Shown here: positions 8,944 through 16,631 of the stretch, in pieces | How positions within the stretch are numbered: the first letter of the stretch is position 1 | Layout of the letters: every line of letters begins with the position of its first letter | From: Actinobacteria bacterium IMCC26103 | GTDB lineage: Bacteria; Actinomycetota; Actinomycetes; Nanopelagicales; Nanopelagicaceae | NCBI GenBank assembly: GCA_002284875.1 | Contig: CP015604.1 | Coordinates: 1,240,001 to 1,304,000 of the forward strand | Direction: 5' to 3' | DNA length: 64,000 nt | Notes under the pieces: generated by a model | Told to the model about the DNA's origin: nothing | Databases searched by the model: none | The model's input: the letters and a program-made list of their open reading frames with translations, nothing else | Position numbers and translations under genes: made by a program

Positions 8944-10982
8944 TGACAATGCCGAAAGTTGTAAAAGAACTTCTGGAACGCAGCAACTTTCTAGGTTCAA
9001 ACCCAAAATTTACTAATTTCGCCGGTGGTAATACATCGGCAAAGGGTTTCATTACCAATCCTGCAACAGGTGAAGAGACCACGGTGCTCTGGGTTAAAGG
9101 CTCGGGTGGCGATCTCGGCACGATGACTGAATCTGGCTTGGCCGCCCTCGTACAGGAGAAATTTATAGCGCTCAAAAAAGTTTATCGCGGCGTTGAGCAT
9201 GAAGATGAGATGGTTGCCCTTTTTGATTACTGTCTCTTCGGCACATCCAAAGCAGCCCCCAGTATCGACACAACAGTGCATGCGCTTATTCCATTTGATC
9301 ATGTTGATCACCTTCATCCTGATTCGATAATCGCTCTTGCCACATCTGTTGATGGTAAAGAGTTAACTCGTGAATGTTTTGGCGATGAGATTCTCTGGGT
9401 CGATTGGCGCCGTCCGGGATTCCAACTTGGGTTAGATATGGAAAAGATTGCCAGCGAAAACCCCAAGGCAAAGGGTTGCGTTCTCGGAGGACATGGCCTA
9501 ACAACCTGGGGTTCAACAAGTAAAGAGTGTCAAGAGCGCTCTATTGCAGCAATTACCAAGGCTGAAGAATTTATTAAATCAAAGGGTAAGAAGAACCCCT
9601 TTGGTTCAGTTGTTGAAAAGTACAAACCGCTTGATTCGGCATCACGTACCGCGCGCGCATCCGAACTTGCCCCTTATCTGCGCGCCGTAGCATCACGCGA
9701 TTCGCGTATGGTCGGCCACTTTACCGACTCAGAAGTAGTTCTTGATTTCACACAGGGCGCTGAACTTTTTCGGTTAGCCGCACTTGGTACTTCTTGTCCA
9801 GATCACTTCTTGCGTACAAAAATTTCCCCAATGGTTCTAGATACATCGCCTGATGCACCGCTAGAAGATGTACTTAAACGTGTTTCAGAAATTCATGAGA
9901 AGTACCGAGAATCCTACGCAGCTTATTACTCGCGGCACGCGTCAAAGGATTCCCCCGCAATGCGCGGGGCTGACCCAACAATTATTCTCGTGCCAGGAAT
10001 CGGAATGTTTTCATTTGGAAAAGATAAGCAGACCGCTCGAGTTTCTAGTGAGTTCTATATCAACGCCATCAATGTTATGCGGGGTGCAGAGGCTCTCTCA
10101 ACATATGCTCCCATCGTCGAGTCTGAAAAATTCCGCATTGAGTATTGGGATCTTGAAGATGCCAAACTAAAGCGCGCTCCAAAGCCCAAACCACTTGCTG
10201 GACGAATTGCGCTCGTAACTGGCGCAGCTTCTGGTTTGGGTAAAGCAACCGCTCTGCGCTTGGCAACAGAGGGGGCCTGTGTTGTGGTTGCAGACCGGGA
10301 TAAAGATGGAGCAGTTGCTGTTGCAAAAGAGATTGGAAATTCGGATAAAGCAATTGGTATTGCAATGGATGTCACTGATGAAGACGCAATTACGGAGGCA
10401 ATTGCAGCTACTAACCTAGCTTTCGGTGGCGTCGACATTGTTATCAATAATGCCGGCATATCAATTAGCAAATCTTTAGTTGAAACAACTGTCCAAGATT
10501 GGGATTTGCAACACGAGATCATGGCCCGCGGATCTTTCTTAGTATCGCGTGAAGCAACAAAAGTGATGATTGCACAAAAATTGGGAGGCGATATTGTCTA
10601 TATCTCCTCCAAAAACTCAGTATTCGCCGGTCCAAATAACATTGGTTATGGATCAACAAAGGCAGATCAAGCGCATCAAGTACGGCTATTAGCGGCAGAA
10701 CTTGGGGAGCATGGCATCCGCGTTAATGGCATCAATCCTGATGGCGTTGTAAAAGGTTCAGGAATCTTCTCATCGGGATGGGGAGCAAATCGCGCTGCCG
10801 TCTATGGAGTTGAAGAATCTAAACTTGGCGAGTTCTATGCCCAGCGAACCATTTTAAAGAAGGAAGTTCTGCCAGAACATATCGCCGCCGCTGTATTTGT
10901 TCTGCTTAGCGGAGAACTATCTCTCACAACTGGACTGCATATTCCTGTCGATGGTGGGGTGTCTGCAGCCTTCCTGCGGTAA
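8943..10982 (+). CDS. Bifunctional rhamnulose-1-phosphate aldolase / lactaldehyde dehydrogenase
   Basis: This fusion of about 679 residues joins two activities of rhamnose breakdown. The N-terminal half (to about residue 400) is a class II aldolase/adducin domain that cleaves L-rhamnulose 1-phosphate to dihydroxyacetone phosphate and L-lactaldehyde. The C-terminal part (from about residue 415) is a short-chain dehydrogenase with the NAD motif TGAASGLGKA, the NNAG motif and the catalytic YGSTK, which should oxidise lactaldehyde to lactate. The same architecture occurs in B. subtilis RhaEW. I prefer ATG 8943, which overlaps the upstream stop; an in-frame ATG at 8931 is possible. The fusion may channel the reactive aldehyde. 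Confidence 0.92.
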   Translation: MTMPKVVKELLERSNFLGSNPKFTNFAGGNTSAKGFITNPATGEETTVLWVKGSGGDLGTMTESGLAALVQEKFIALKKVYRGVEHEDEMVALFDYCLFGTSKAAPSIDTTVHALIPFDHVDHLHPDSIIALATSVDGKELTRECFGDEILWVDWRRPGFQLGLDMEKIASENPKAKGCVLGGHGLTTWGSTSKECQERSIAAITKAEEFIKSKGKKNPFGSVVEKYKPLDSASRTARASELAPYLRAVASRDSRMVGHFTDSEVVLDFTQGAELFRLAALGTSCPDHFLRTKISPMVLDTSPDAPLEDVLKRVSEIHEKYRESYAAYYSRHASKDSPAMRGADPTIILVPGIGMFSFGKDKQTARVSSEFYINAINVMRGAEALSTYAPIVESEKFRIEYWDLEDAKLKRAPKPKPLAGRIALVTGAASGLGKATALRLATEGACVVVADRDKDGAVAVAKEIGNSDKAIGIAMDVTDEDAITEAIAATNLAFGGVDIVINNAGISISKSLVETTVQDWDLQHEIMARGSFLVSREATKVMIAQKLGGDIVYISSKNSVFAGPNNIGYGSTKADQAHQVRLLAAELGEHGIRVNGINPDGVVKGSGIFSSGWGANRAAVYGVEESKLGEFYAQRTILKKEVLPEHIAAAVFVLLSGELSLTTGLHIPVDGGVSAAFLR

Positions 10983-10988
10983 ACAAAT

Positions 10989-12386
10989 ATGAAGTTCTGT
11001 GCAGCGATTGATCTCGGCGCCTCAAGTGGACGCGTAGCCGTGGGGTCTCTTGAATCAGGTTCGCTCGTGATTCAAGAAGTCCATCGTTTTAAACACGAGG
11101 CGAAAGTATTTTCAGATGGCAGCCTGCGATGGGAATGGGCCAAGATTGTCGATGAAGTTAAGACCGGTCTGTTAAAGGCACAAGAGTTTGGTGAAATCAT
11201 TTCTATCGGTATCGATACCTGGGCAGTTGACTACGGATTACTGGACATTCAAGGAAACCTAATCGAAGAACCATATTGCTATCGCGACTCAAGAACTGAT
11301 GGTTTGATGCAATCGATCTCAGCCTCACTTGGAGCAGAGTGGATATATCAGAAGACCGGAATTCAATTTATCTTTTTTAATACTGCCTACCAATTGCATG
11401 CTGCGCGAAATACGGCGGCGATCAAAGGTGCAACTACTTTTTTAATGCTCCCAGATTTACTTAACTATGTTCTATCTGGAGTACAGAGCAACGACATTAC
11501 CAACGCATCATCTACGCAGCTCCTAAATGCACACTCGCAAGAATGGGATTGGGGGCTCATCGACAAACTTGAGATACCGAGATCTATCTTCCCTGTTTTG
11601 CATAAGCCAGGTGTAAAAATTGGTAACATCAAAGGCCATGGAAAACTCGATGGCATCGCCGTCGTTGCAGTAGGTTCTCATGACACAGCATCTGCAGTTG
11701 CTGGGGTGCCGCTGCGGTCTACAAAAGATTCAGCCTATATTTCAAGTGGTACTTGGTCGCTAATTGGTCTTGAGTTAGATACGCCAATCACTAACGCAAA
11801 AGCGCTTTCGTACAACATTACTAACGAAGCGGGTGTGGCAGATCGCATTCGATTTATCAAAAATGTATCAGGAATGTGGTTGCTCGAAGAATCTCTTCGC
11901 TATTGGAAGTCTCAAGGTCTTACTTTAACCGCCGCAGATTTAACCCGAGATGCCAGCCAGCTTGAAAGTGAACAGATTATAAATACTAACGATCCCCGCT
12001 TTGCTAAGCCTGGTGCGATGCCAGAGCGCATCGCTGCTTATTGCCGCGAAACCAATCAAAAGGTTCCTCAAACACCAGCTGAATTTGCACGCTGCATCTT
12101 TGACAGTCTGTCTCATGCTTATGTGCAATCACTTCGCGAACTTGAAGAAGCCGCCGATGTTAAAGTAAAGGAAATCAATATTATTGGTGGCGGATCATCA
12201 AATGATCTCTTAAATCAATTGACTGCGGATGTGACGGGTCTTCCCGTTATTGCAGGACCAGCAGAGGCAACTGTGATGGGTAATCTAATTATCCAGATGA
12301 TCAGCGCTGGATGGATTTCAAATCTTGAAGAGGGACGAAAACTTATTTCAGAATCTGCTAAACGAAAAGAATTCCAACCCAAATAG
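10989..12386 (+). CDS. rhaB: L-rhamnulokinase
   Basis: This 465-residue FGGY-family sugar kinase phosphorylates L-rhamnulose to rhamnulose 1-phosphate. The N-terminal phosphate-binding loop reads AAIDLGASSGRVAVG, and the C-terminal nucleotide-binding signature NIIGGGSSNDLLNQ is intact. It is the last gene of the rhamnose operon, six bases after the aldolase/dehydrogenase stop. Mutarotase, isomerase, kinase and aldolase/dehydrogenase give a complete phosphorylated route from rhamnose to dihydroxyacetone phosphate and lactate. No rhamnose-specific permease is in this operon. Confidence 0.93.
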   Translation: MKFCAAIDLGASSGRVAVGSLESGSLVIQEVHRFKHEAKVFSDGSLRWEWAKIVDEVKTGLLKAQEFGEIISIGIDTWAVDYGLLDIQGNLIEEPYCYRDSRTDGLMQSISASLGAEWIYQKTGIQFIFFNTAYQLHAARNTAAIKGATTFLMLPDLLNYVLSGVQSNDITNASSTQLLNAHSQEWDWGLIDKLEIPRSIFPVLHKPGVKIGNIKGHGKLDGIAVVAVGSHDTASAVAGVPLRSTKDSAYISSGTWSLIGLELDTPITNAKALSYNITNEAGVADRIRFIKNVSGMWLLEESLRYWKSQGLTLTAADLTRDASQLESEQIINTNDPRFAKPGAMPERIAAYCRETNQKVPQTPAEFARCIFDSLSHAYVQSLRELEEAADVKVKEINIIGGGSSNDLLNQLTADVTGLPVIAGPAEATVMGNLIIQMISAGWISNLEEGRKLISESAKRKEFQPK

Positions 12387-12411
12387 TCAGCAAGGGCGGG
12401 GAGTTAGTTTT

Positions 12412-12651
12412 TTAAAGGCTGGCGATCTTTTCTACAACTTGCTTGGCTGAAGGATTGGTCATGGCGCTGCCATCTGAGAAGACCAGTGTGGGCACAGTGC
12501 GATTGCCGCCATTTACCTTTTCGACGATCTCGGCGGTGCTGGGGACTTCTTCGATATTGATCTCATCGAAGGTAACTCCGAGATCTGCGAGTTGGGATTT
12601 TAAACGTTTGCAATAGCCGCACCAAGAAGTTGAGTACATAACAAATGACAT
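12412..12651 (-). CDS. Mycoredoxin/glutaredoxin-like thiol oxidoreductase
   Basis: This 79-residue thioredoxin-fold protein has the redox motif WCGYC at residues 9-13 and the cis-Pro segment TVPTLVF. The length and CGYC motif match actinobacterial mycoredoxin-1, which reduces mycothiol-mixed disulfides; NrdH-type proteins are the alternative. It is transcribed leftward and converges on the rhamnose operon with 25 bases between the stops. Confidence 0.88.
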   Translation of the reverse strand: MSFVMYSTSWCGYCKRLKSQLADLGVTFDEINIEEVPSTAEIVEKVNGGNRTVPTLVFSDGSAMTNPSAKQVVEKIASL

Positions 12652-12811
12652 GGGCGAAATCTTACATGTCAGACGTTACGCGGGGTAATAAAAGCAAAGT
12701 GGCCCCACGCGACAAACCGTATGGCGGAGATAGTTGTGGATAAATATTAAATGCTATTATTTGATCGCATAGTCAATGCGGCGCAATAGTTACAGTAATT
12801 GAGCTACAAAG
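12652..12811. promoter_or_regulatory. Intergenic region with an isolated DnaA-box match
   Basis: This stretch lies upstream of the mycoredoxin gene and should hold its promoter. On the minus strand TTGACT (12776-12771) is followed by an AT-rich region, but no well-spaced -10 box stands out. A perfect DnaA-box sequence TTATCCACA occurs on the minus strand at 12743-12735. A single box with no replication genes nearby does not indicate an origin. Confidence 0.25.
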
Positions 12812-12843
12812 AAAAGACCCCGTCAGAAATGGCGGGGTCTTTT
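12812..12843 (-). terminator. Strong intrinsic terminator overlapping the end of the DoxX-like gene
   Basis: AAAAGACCCCG (12812-12822) pairs perfectly with CGGGGTCTTTT (12833-12843) around a 10-base loop. The A-rich and T-rich flanks make it work in both directions. The stop codon of the leftward DoxX-like gene (12825-12823) lies inside the loop, so the last codons of that gene form one stem arm. Confidence 0.85.
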
Positions 12844-13236
12844 GTTTCTATAACTTGTCCACGCTCCGGTTGAGAGAAGAGCCCAAGCAACTAATAGAGG
12901 TTGAAAGAGCAGCCGGATAAAGCGGGCGCGATCGCTATTTAAACCAAAGGCGTCAACCTTATTTATATATTGCGAGATATTTCCCCAGAAGACTGCCGTG
13001 AAGAAGAGGGCAACTAGCCAACCAATTTGAACGCGATATTTCCAGAGCGCAATCAAACTAAGGCCGAGCAAGATTTCAATCACACCTGAAGCCAGCACAA
13101 CAAAGTCTTCGTAGCCCTTAAATAAGGTGGGCACCTGTGCGCGGAAAGTTAAGCGGCTGGTAGTTAGGTGACCAATGCCGGCATAGGCAAGGGCTGCGCC
13201 CAAAACTATTTGTGGTGCCCTGCGCACTAGTTGCAT
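12823..13236 (-). CDS. DoxX-family membrane protein
   Basis: This 137-residue integral membrane protein has about four hydrophobic segments and the DoxX-like pattern GAALAYAGIGHLT...FRAQVP near the N-terminus. The DoxX/DoxD family is linked to quinone or thiol redox chemistry in membranes, but the role of most members is unknown. Its last codons, for KRPRHF, come from the stem of a transcription terminator. It is followed upstream by a small CDGSH-like gene on the same strand, 21 bases away. Confidence 0.75.
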   Translation of the reverse strand: MQLVRRAPQIVLGAALAYAGIGHLTTSRLTFRAQVPTLFKGYEDFVVLASGVIEILLGLSLIALWKYRVQIGWLVALFFTAVFWGNISQYINKVDAFGLNSDRARFIRLLFQPLLVAWALLSTGAWTSYRNKRPRHF

Positions 13237-13257
13237 GTATTAATTAAGCTGAAAGGT

Positions 13258-13407
13258 TTAGTTATTTTTCACGTACTCAGCAGCGTGAGGAAAACCATTG
13301 GCTTCTAGCTTCTCTGCCAATTCTGCCTTAACCGCCTTTACGACCTTGTGTGTTCCGTCGCAGTTCTTCTCTTCATCTCTGGTGTAAGTACAAGTGCAGG
13401 CGCCCAT
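13258..13407 (-). CDS. CDGSH-like iron-sulfur mini-protein
   Basis: This 49-residue protein begins MGACTCTYTRDEEKNCDGTH. The arrangement CxC-x2-T-x6-CDGTH resembles the CDGSH [2Fe-2S] motif (three Cys and one His), with one more residue between T and CDG than the usual form. I chose ATG 13407 because AAAGGA lies about seven bases upstream; the open frame extends 18 codons further but has no better site. It sits in a redox-flavoured group with the DoxX-like and mycoredoxin genes. A cluster-binding or electron-transfer role is inference. Confidence 0.65.
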   Translation of the reverse strand: MGACTCTYTRDEEKNCDGTHKVVKAVKAELAEKLEANGFPHAAEYVKNN

Positions 13408-13482
13408 GGTTGATCCTTTTCTAAAGTTGAATTTCGCAAATCTTATAATAAGGATAATCATTGTGCCTGCTGAAAGTAAAAC

Positions 13483-14508
13483 CTAAGGCTTAATGATTGT
13501 TATTCCGCCAAAGGCTTGATTATCTAACTCGGCCAACGCAATTGCACCTTCTGCTAGCCCAACTTCGCGCTTAACAAGTAGCGATGGATTTAGAACGCCG
13601 CTGGCAACCAGTGCCAACATTTCTGGGTAATCACGCGCGGCCATTCCGTGTGAACCAAGAAGGTCTAGCTCCCAAGCGATAACTCGGGCCATCGGCATTG
13701 CAGTTAAACCATCTGGTGTTAGCAGCAAACCTAATTGCAGGTGTCGCCCGCCTCGCGCAAGCGATAGAACAGAGGCGTTTGCTGTGGCTTGGCTACCCAA
13801 AGCATCTACTGCAACATCTACTCCCCCAAGCTTTTGTAAGAATTGCACAGCGCCTACTGCTTTTGAGTTAATAGTTTGCGCGCCAAGGGAAGCGGCAACT
13901 TCTAGCGCGGCATCGCTAATGTCTACCGCATAGACAGTGGCACCTTGTGCTTTAGCAATCATGATTGCGCTTAGGCCGACTCCCCCACAGCCATAGATAA
14001 CAACGCTTTCGCCGGCCTCTAACTGGGCGCGCTTTATTAGGCCGCGATAGGCGGTGGCAAAGCGACAACCTAAGGCGGCTGCTGTTGCAAAGGAGACTTC
14101 TTGCGGAATCGTTATTAAATTAAAGTCAGCGTTATCGATTGCCACATATTCGGCAAATGAACCAAAGCCGGTAAAGCCGGGTTGAGTTTGAGTTGGACAT
14201 ACTTGGGCATCACCGCGCAGGCAGTATGTGCACTTGCCACAGCCGCAGACAAAGGGAACGGTAACGCGATCTCCAACTTTAAAGTTAGTAACCGCGTTAC
14301 CGATTGCTGAAATAATCCCCGCAAATTCATGGCCCGGCACATGCGGCAAGACGATATCTAAATCGTGCCCCATCCATGCATGCCAATCACTGCGACATAA
14401 ACCTGTTGCCTCGACCTTGATTACAACCCCATGATCAGTTGGATCAGGAATGGGATTATCAAATACCGATAACGGTCCTTTGAATTGGGTGAAGTAGATC
14501 GATTTCAT
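13483..14508 (-). CDS. Zinc-dependent alcohol dehydrogenase
   Basis: This 341-residue medium-chain dehydrogenase oxidises an alcohol to an aldehyde or ketone using NAD(P). The catalytic zinc site is visible (C38, GHE at 59-61), as are the four structural-zinc cysteines (C90, C93, C96, C104 in CGCGKCTYCLRGDAQVC) and the nucleotide-binding GCGGVGLSA. It stands alone on the minus strand just downstream of a DUF2256 gene. The substrate cannot be told from the sequence. Confidence 0.9.
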   Translation of the reverse strand: MKSIYFTQFKGPLSVFDNPIPDPTDHGVVIKVEATGLCRSDWHAWMGHDLDIVLPHVPGHEFAGIISAIGNAVTNFKVGDRVTVPFVCGCGKCTYCLRGDAQVCPTQTQPGFTGFGSFAEYVAIDNADFNLITIPQEVSFATAAALGCRFATAYRGLIKRAQLEAGESVVIYGCGGVGLSAIMIAKAQGATVYAVDISDAALEVAASLGAQTINSKAVGAVQFLQKLGGVDVAVDALGSQATANASVLSLARGGRHLQLGLLLTPDGLTAMPMARVIAWELDLLGSHGMAARDYPEMLALVASGVLNPSLLVKREVGLAEGAIALAELDNQAFGGITIIKP

Positions 14509-14561
14509 TTATGTATCTTAGTTGGCTGAAGTTAAGCCATACCCCCGCCATCGACAAGTAA

Positions 14562-14696
14562 TTAGCCTGACTTACATTTTTCAGAGCAGTACTTAACCGA
14601 CTCCCAATCGCGTGACCATTTCTTGCGCCACTCAAAGGCTCGCTGACAACGCTGGCAGATCTTGGGAGCGAATCCATTTTTGATCTTTGCCTTCAT
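14562..14696 (-). CDS. DUF2256 family zinc-ribbon-like mini-protein
   Basis: A 44-residue frame reads MKAKIKNGFAPKICQRCQRA and continues with FEWRKKWSRDWESVKYCSEKC. This is the DUF2256 pattern: a CxxC pair (C14, C17), the conserved FxWRKKWxRDWxxVKYC core and a second pair (C37, C41). The four cysteines probably bind zinc. The gene starts 15 bases after the acetamidase stop, so it is probably in that operon. Elsewhere DUF2256 genes often lie near cryptochrome/photolyase genes, and one lies about 8.5 kb away here. The function is unknown. Confidence 0.85.
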   Translation of the reverse strand: MKAKIKNGFAPKICQRCQRAFEWRKKWSRDWESVKYCSEKCKSG

Positions 14697-14710
14697 TTGG
14701 TAATTGGAGA

Positions 14711-15631
14711 TCAACTCTTAAACGGAGCCGGACAGGCTGAGATTTTTGGGACTCGCATTCGTGCAATGACGCTGCCAGGTGAGGGATGGCAATACTGAGC
14801 AATACCGAGATCGCCTGCAACAGAGAGAAAGATAAAGGCATCTTCAATGGTAAATCCCCATTGATCAACTAATAGCTTGGCTGCTTCTTCACAAGCGCTC
14901 TTTAGCGCACCATCAATACTGTCGGCGGTTGTGCCATGGGTGTACCAAGCTTGGGAATCTTCTGTAATTGGCCAACCGCCTTGTTTGCCCTTGATCAGAT
15001 CTACTCTGATTGTTGCGCTCCCGCCAATTTCCACACCGGTTCCAGATATTTCACCATCACCCATCGAGGCATGCATATCGCCAATGGCGAGCATTCCACC
15101 TGATTGAAATACCGGCATGTGTAGCGTGGCACCAATTCCATTTTGATGATCATCCATATTTCCGCCATGTCGATCAGCTAAAAATGTCGGAATTACACCC
15201 GATGCCGGCGCAACACCCACAACACCAAACATGGGACGCGTTGGGAATGACACCTTTTCATTCATGGTGATGATGCCGTCTTTGACTTTAAAGATGCGCG
15301 TCGTCGGAGCTTTGCAATGTTCGACTAACTGGCCCCATTCAGGAATGACCATCGCCGCACCTTGTGGCCCCGGCTTAATGTCTATAAAAGTTACAGAGAG
15401 AGAATCTCCTGGCTCAGCACCGTTAACTGCAATTGGACCGGTTGCGCTATTTACTCGACTTAAATCTAATTGCGCAATGGTGTCGTGCTCCGTCTGGACC
15501 TGTCCAGTAAAGCAATCCCAGGTTTCGATTTCAATTACAGTTCCGGGATCAACGCTGACTACCGGTTGCATTGCGCTATCGAATGCCCAGATGTGCTGAT
15601 CTTTACTTATCTTAACCGTTGGAGTTGCCAT
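14711..15631 (-). CDS. Acetamidase/formamidase family amidase (paralogue 1)
   Basis: This 306-residue enzyme belongs to the FmdA/AmdA family, which hydrolyses short amides such as formamide and acetamide to ammonia and the acid. Family motifs are present throughout: TWDCFTGQV, GPIAVNGAEPGDSL, RHGGNMD, GDMHASMGDGEISGTGVEIGG and DAFIFLSVAGDLGI. It follows an Opp/Dpp-type transporter on the same strand, with a purine-rich leader in between. A second paralogue at 21383-22315, roughly half identical by eye, lies on the other side of the transporter. The substrate may be an amide that the transporter imports; that is inference. Confidence 0.9.
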   Translation of the reverse strand: MATPTVKISKDQHIWAFDSAMQPVVSVDPGTVIEIETWDCFTGQVQTEHDTIAQLDLSRVNSATGPIAVNGAEPGDSLSVTFIDIKPGPQGAAMVIPEWGQLVEHCKAPTTRIFKVKDGIITMNEKVSFPTRPMFGVVGVAPASGVIPTFLADRHGGNMDDHQNGIGATLHMPVFQSGGMLAIGDMHASMGDGEISGTGVEIGGSATIRVDLIKGKQGGWPITEDSQAWYTHGTTADSIDGALKSACEEAAKLLVDQWGFTIEDAFIFLSVAGDLGIAQYCHPSPGSVIARMRVPKISACPAPFKS

Positions 15632-15637
15632 TTTTGA

Positions 15638-15663
15638 TCTCTCTTCTCTCTCTTTTTTCTCTT
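15638..15663 (-). promoter_or_regulatory. Long purine tract acting as ribosome-binding region of amidase 1
   Basis: The 26 bases ahead of the amidase start are all purines on the minus strand, with repeated GAGAG and AAGAG units. This offers several overlapping Shine-Dalgarno-like sites and could keep the leader free of structure. No separate promoter is visible between the ATPase gene and the amidase. Confidence 0.35.
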
Positions 15664-15668
15664 GGTAA

Positions 15669-16631
15669 TTAATCGGGAAAATGGCAGGAGACTTTACGTC
15701 CTGCGACTTGGATCAACTCAGGACTTTGTGTGCGACAAATATCTTGCACCTTTGGGCAGCGCGGATTAAAGGCACAACCTGCCGGACGATTAATTGGATT
15801 GGGGATATCGCCCTTTAAAATTATCCGTTCACTCTTATCGTTGGTATCCATGCGCGGATTAGCCGATAAGAGAGCCTGCGTATAAGGATGTGATGGATGC
15901 GCATAGAGGTCATCTGCGCTAGCTAGTTCTACGATCTTTCCTAAGTACATAACAGCGATGCGATCTGAAACGTGGCGAACGACCCCTAAGTCATGGGCGA
16001 TAAAAATATAGGTAAGCCCCAACTCTTTCTGGATATCTTTAAAGAGGTTGAGAACTTGGGCTTGAATTGAAACGTCTAATGCGCTCACTGGCTCATCTGC
16101 TACTACTAGCCTTGGTTTTAGAGCAAGAGCACGGGCGATCACAACGCGCTGGCGCTGCCCACCTGAGAACTCATGTGGGTATTTTTCATAAGAGTTCTCA
16201 TCTAGTCCAACTTTATTTAGTAAATCTAGTGCGATCGCTCTGCGCTCAGCTTTCTTAAAACCGTGAATGCGCAGCGGCTCTTCCACAATCTTGCCAATCT
16301 GGCGGCGCGGATTTAGCGATGCATACGGATCTTGGAAGATCATCTGCAGACGCTTGCGAATTGAACGCAGGGCGCGGTTTGATTCCTTGGCTAAATCTCG
16401 TCCTTCAAAAATGATTGAGCCATTAGTCGGTTCTTCCAATCGAACGATCATCCGGCCAAGAGTTGATTTACCACAGCCTGATTCTCCGACGATGCCTAGA
16501 GTTTCACCTTCAATTATCTCAAGTGAAATATCTTCCACTGCATGAACGAAATCTTTAGATGCGCGGCCAAAACTTCCTGATAAACGATAATTCTTCGATA
16601 GCTTCTTGATCTGCAAAATCTCGTTACTCAA
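15669..16631 (-). CDS. Oligopeptide/dipeptide-type ABC transporter ATPase (DppF/OppF-like)
   Basis: This 320-residue ATPase powers import through the two permeases upstream. It has Walker A GESGCGKST, signature SGGQRQRV, Walker B VVADEPVSALD and the C-terminal oligopeptide/dipeptide extension with its cysteine cluster (CAFNPRCPKVQDIC). Its start overlaps the stop of the paired ATPase gene. It is the last transporter gene of a five-gene leftward operon. Confidence 0.92.
   Translation of the reverse strand: MSNEILQIKKLSKNYRLSGSFGRASKDFVHAVEDISLEIIEGETLGIVGESGCGKSTLGRMIVRLEEPTNGSIIFEGRDLAKESNRALRSIRKRLQMIFQDPYASLNPRRQIGKIVEEPLRIHGFKKAERRAIALDLLNKVGLDENSYEKYPHEFSGGQRQRVVIARALALKPRLVVADEPVSALDVSIQAQVLNLFKDIQKELGLTYIFIAHDLGVVRHVSDRIAVMYLGKIVELASADDLYAHPSHPYTQALLSANPRMDTNDKSERIILKGDIPNPINRPAGCAFNPRCPKVQDICRTQSPELIQVAGRKVSCHFPD

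Noticed and set aside
10055-10522. Minus-strand frame inside the rhamnose aldolase/dehydrogenase gene
   Set aside because: It is antisense to conserved dehydrogenase motifs and low-complexity in composition.
12652-12822. Replication origin, because of the DnaA box and AT-rich stretch
   Set aside because: Only one box is present and there is no dnaA, dnaN or gyrase gene nearby.
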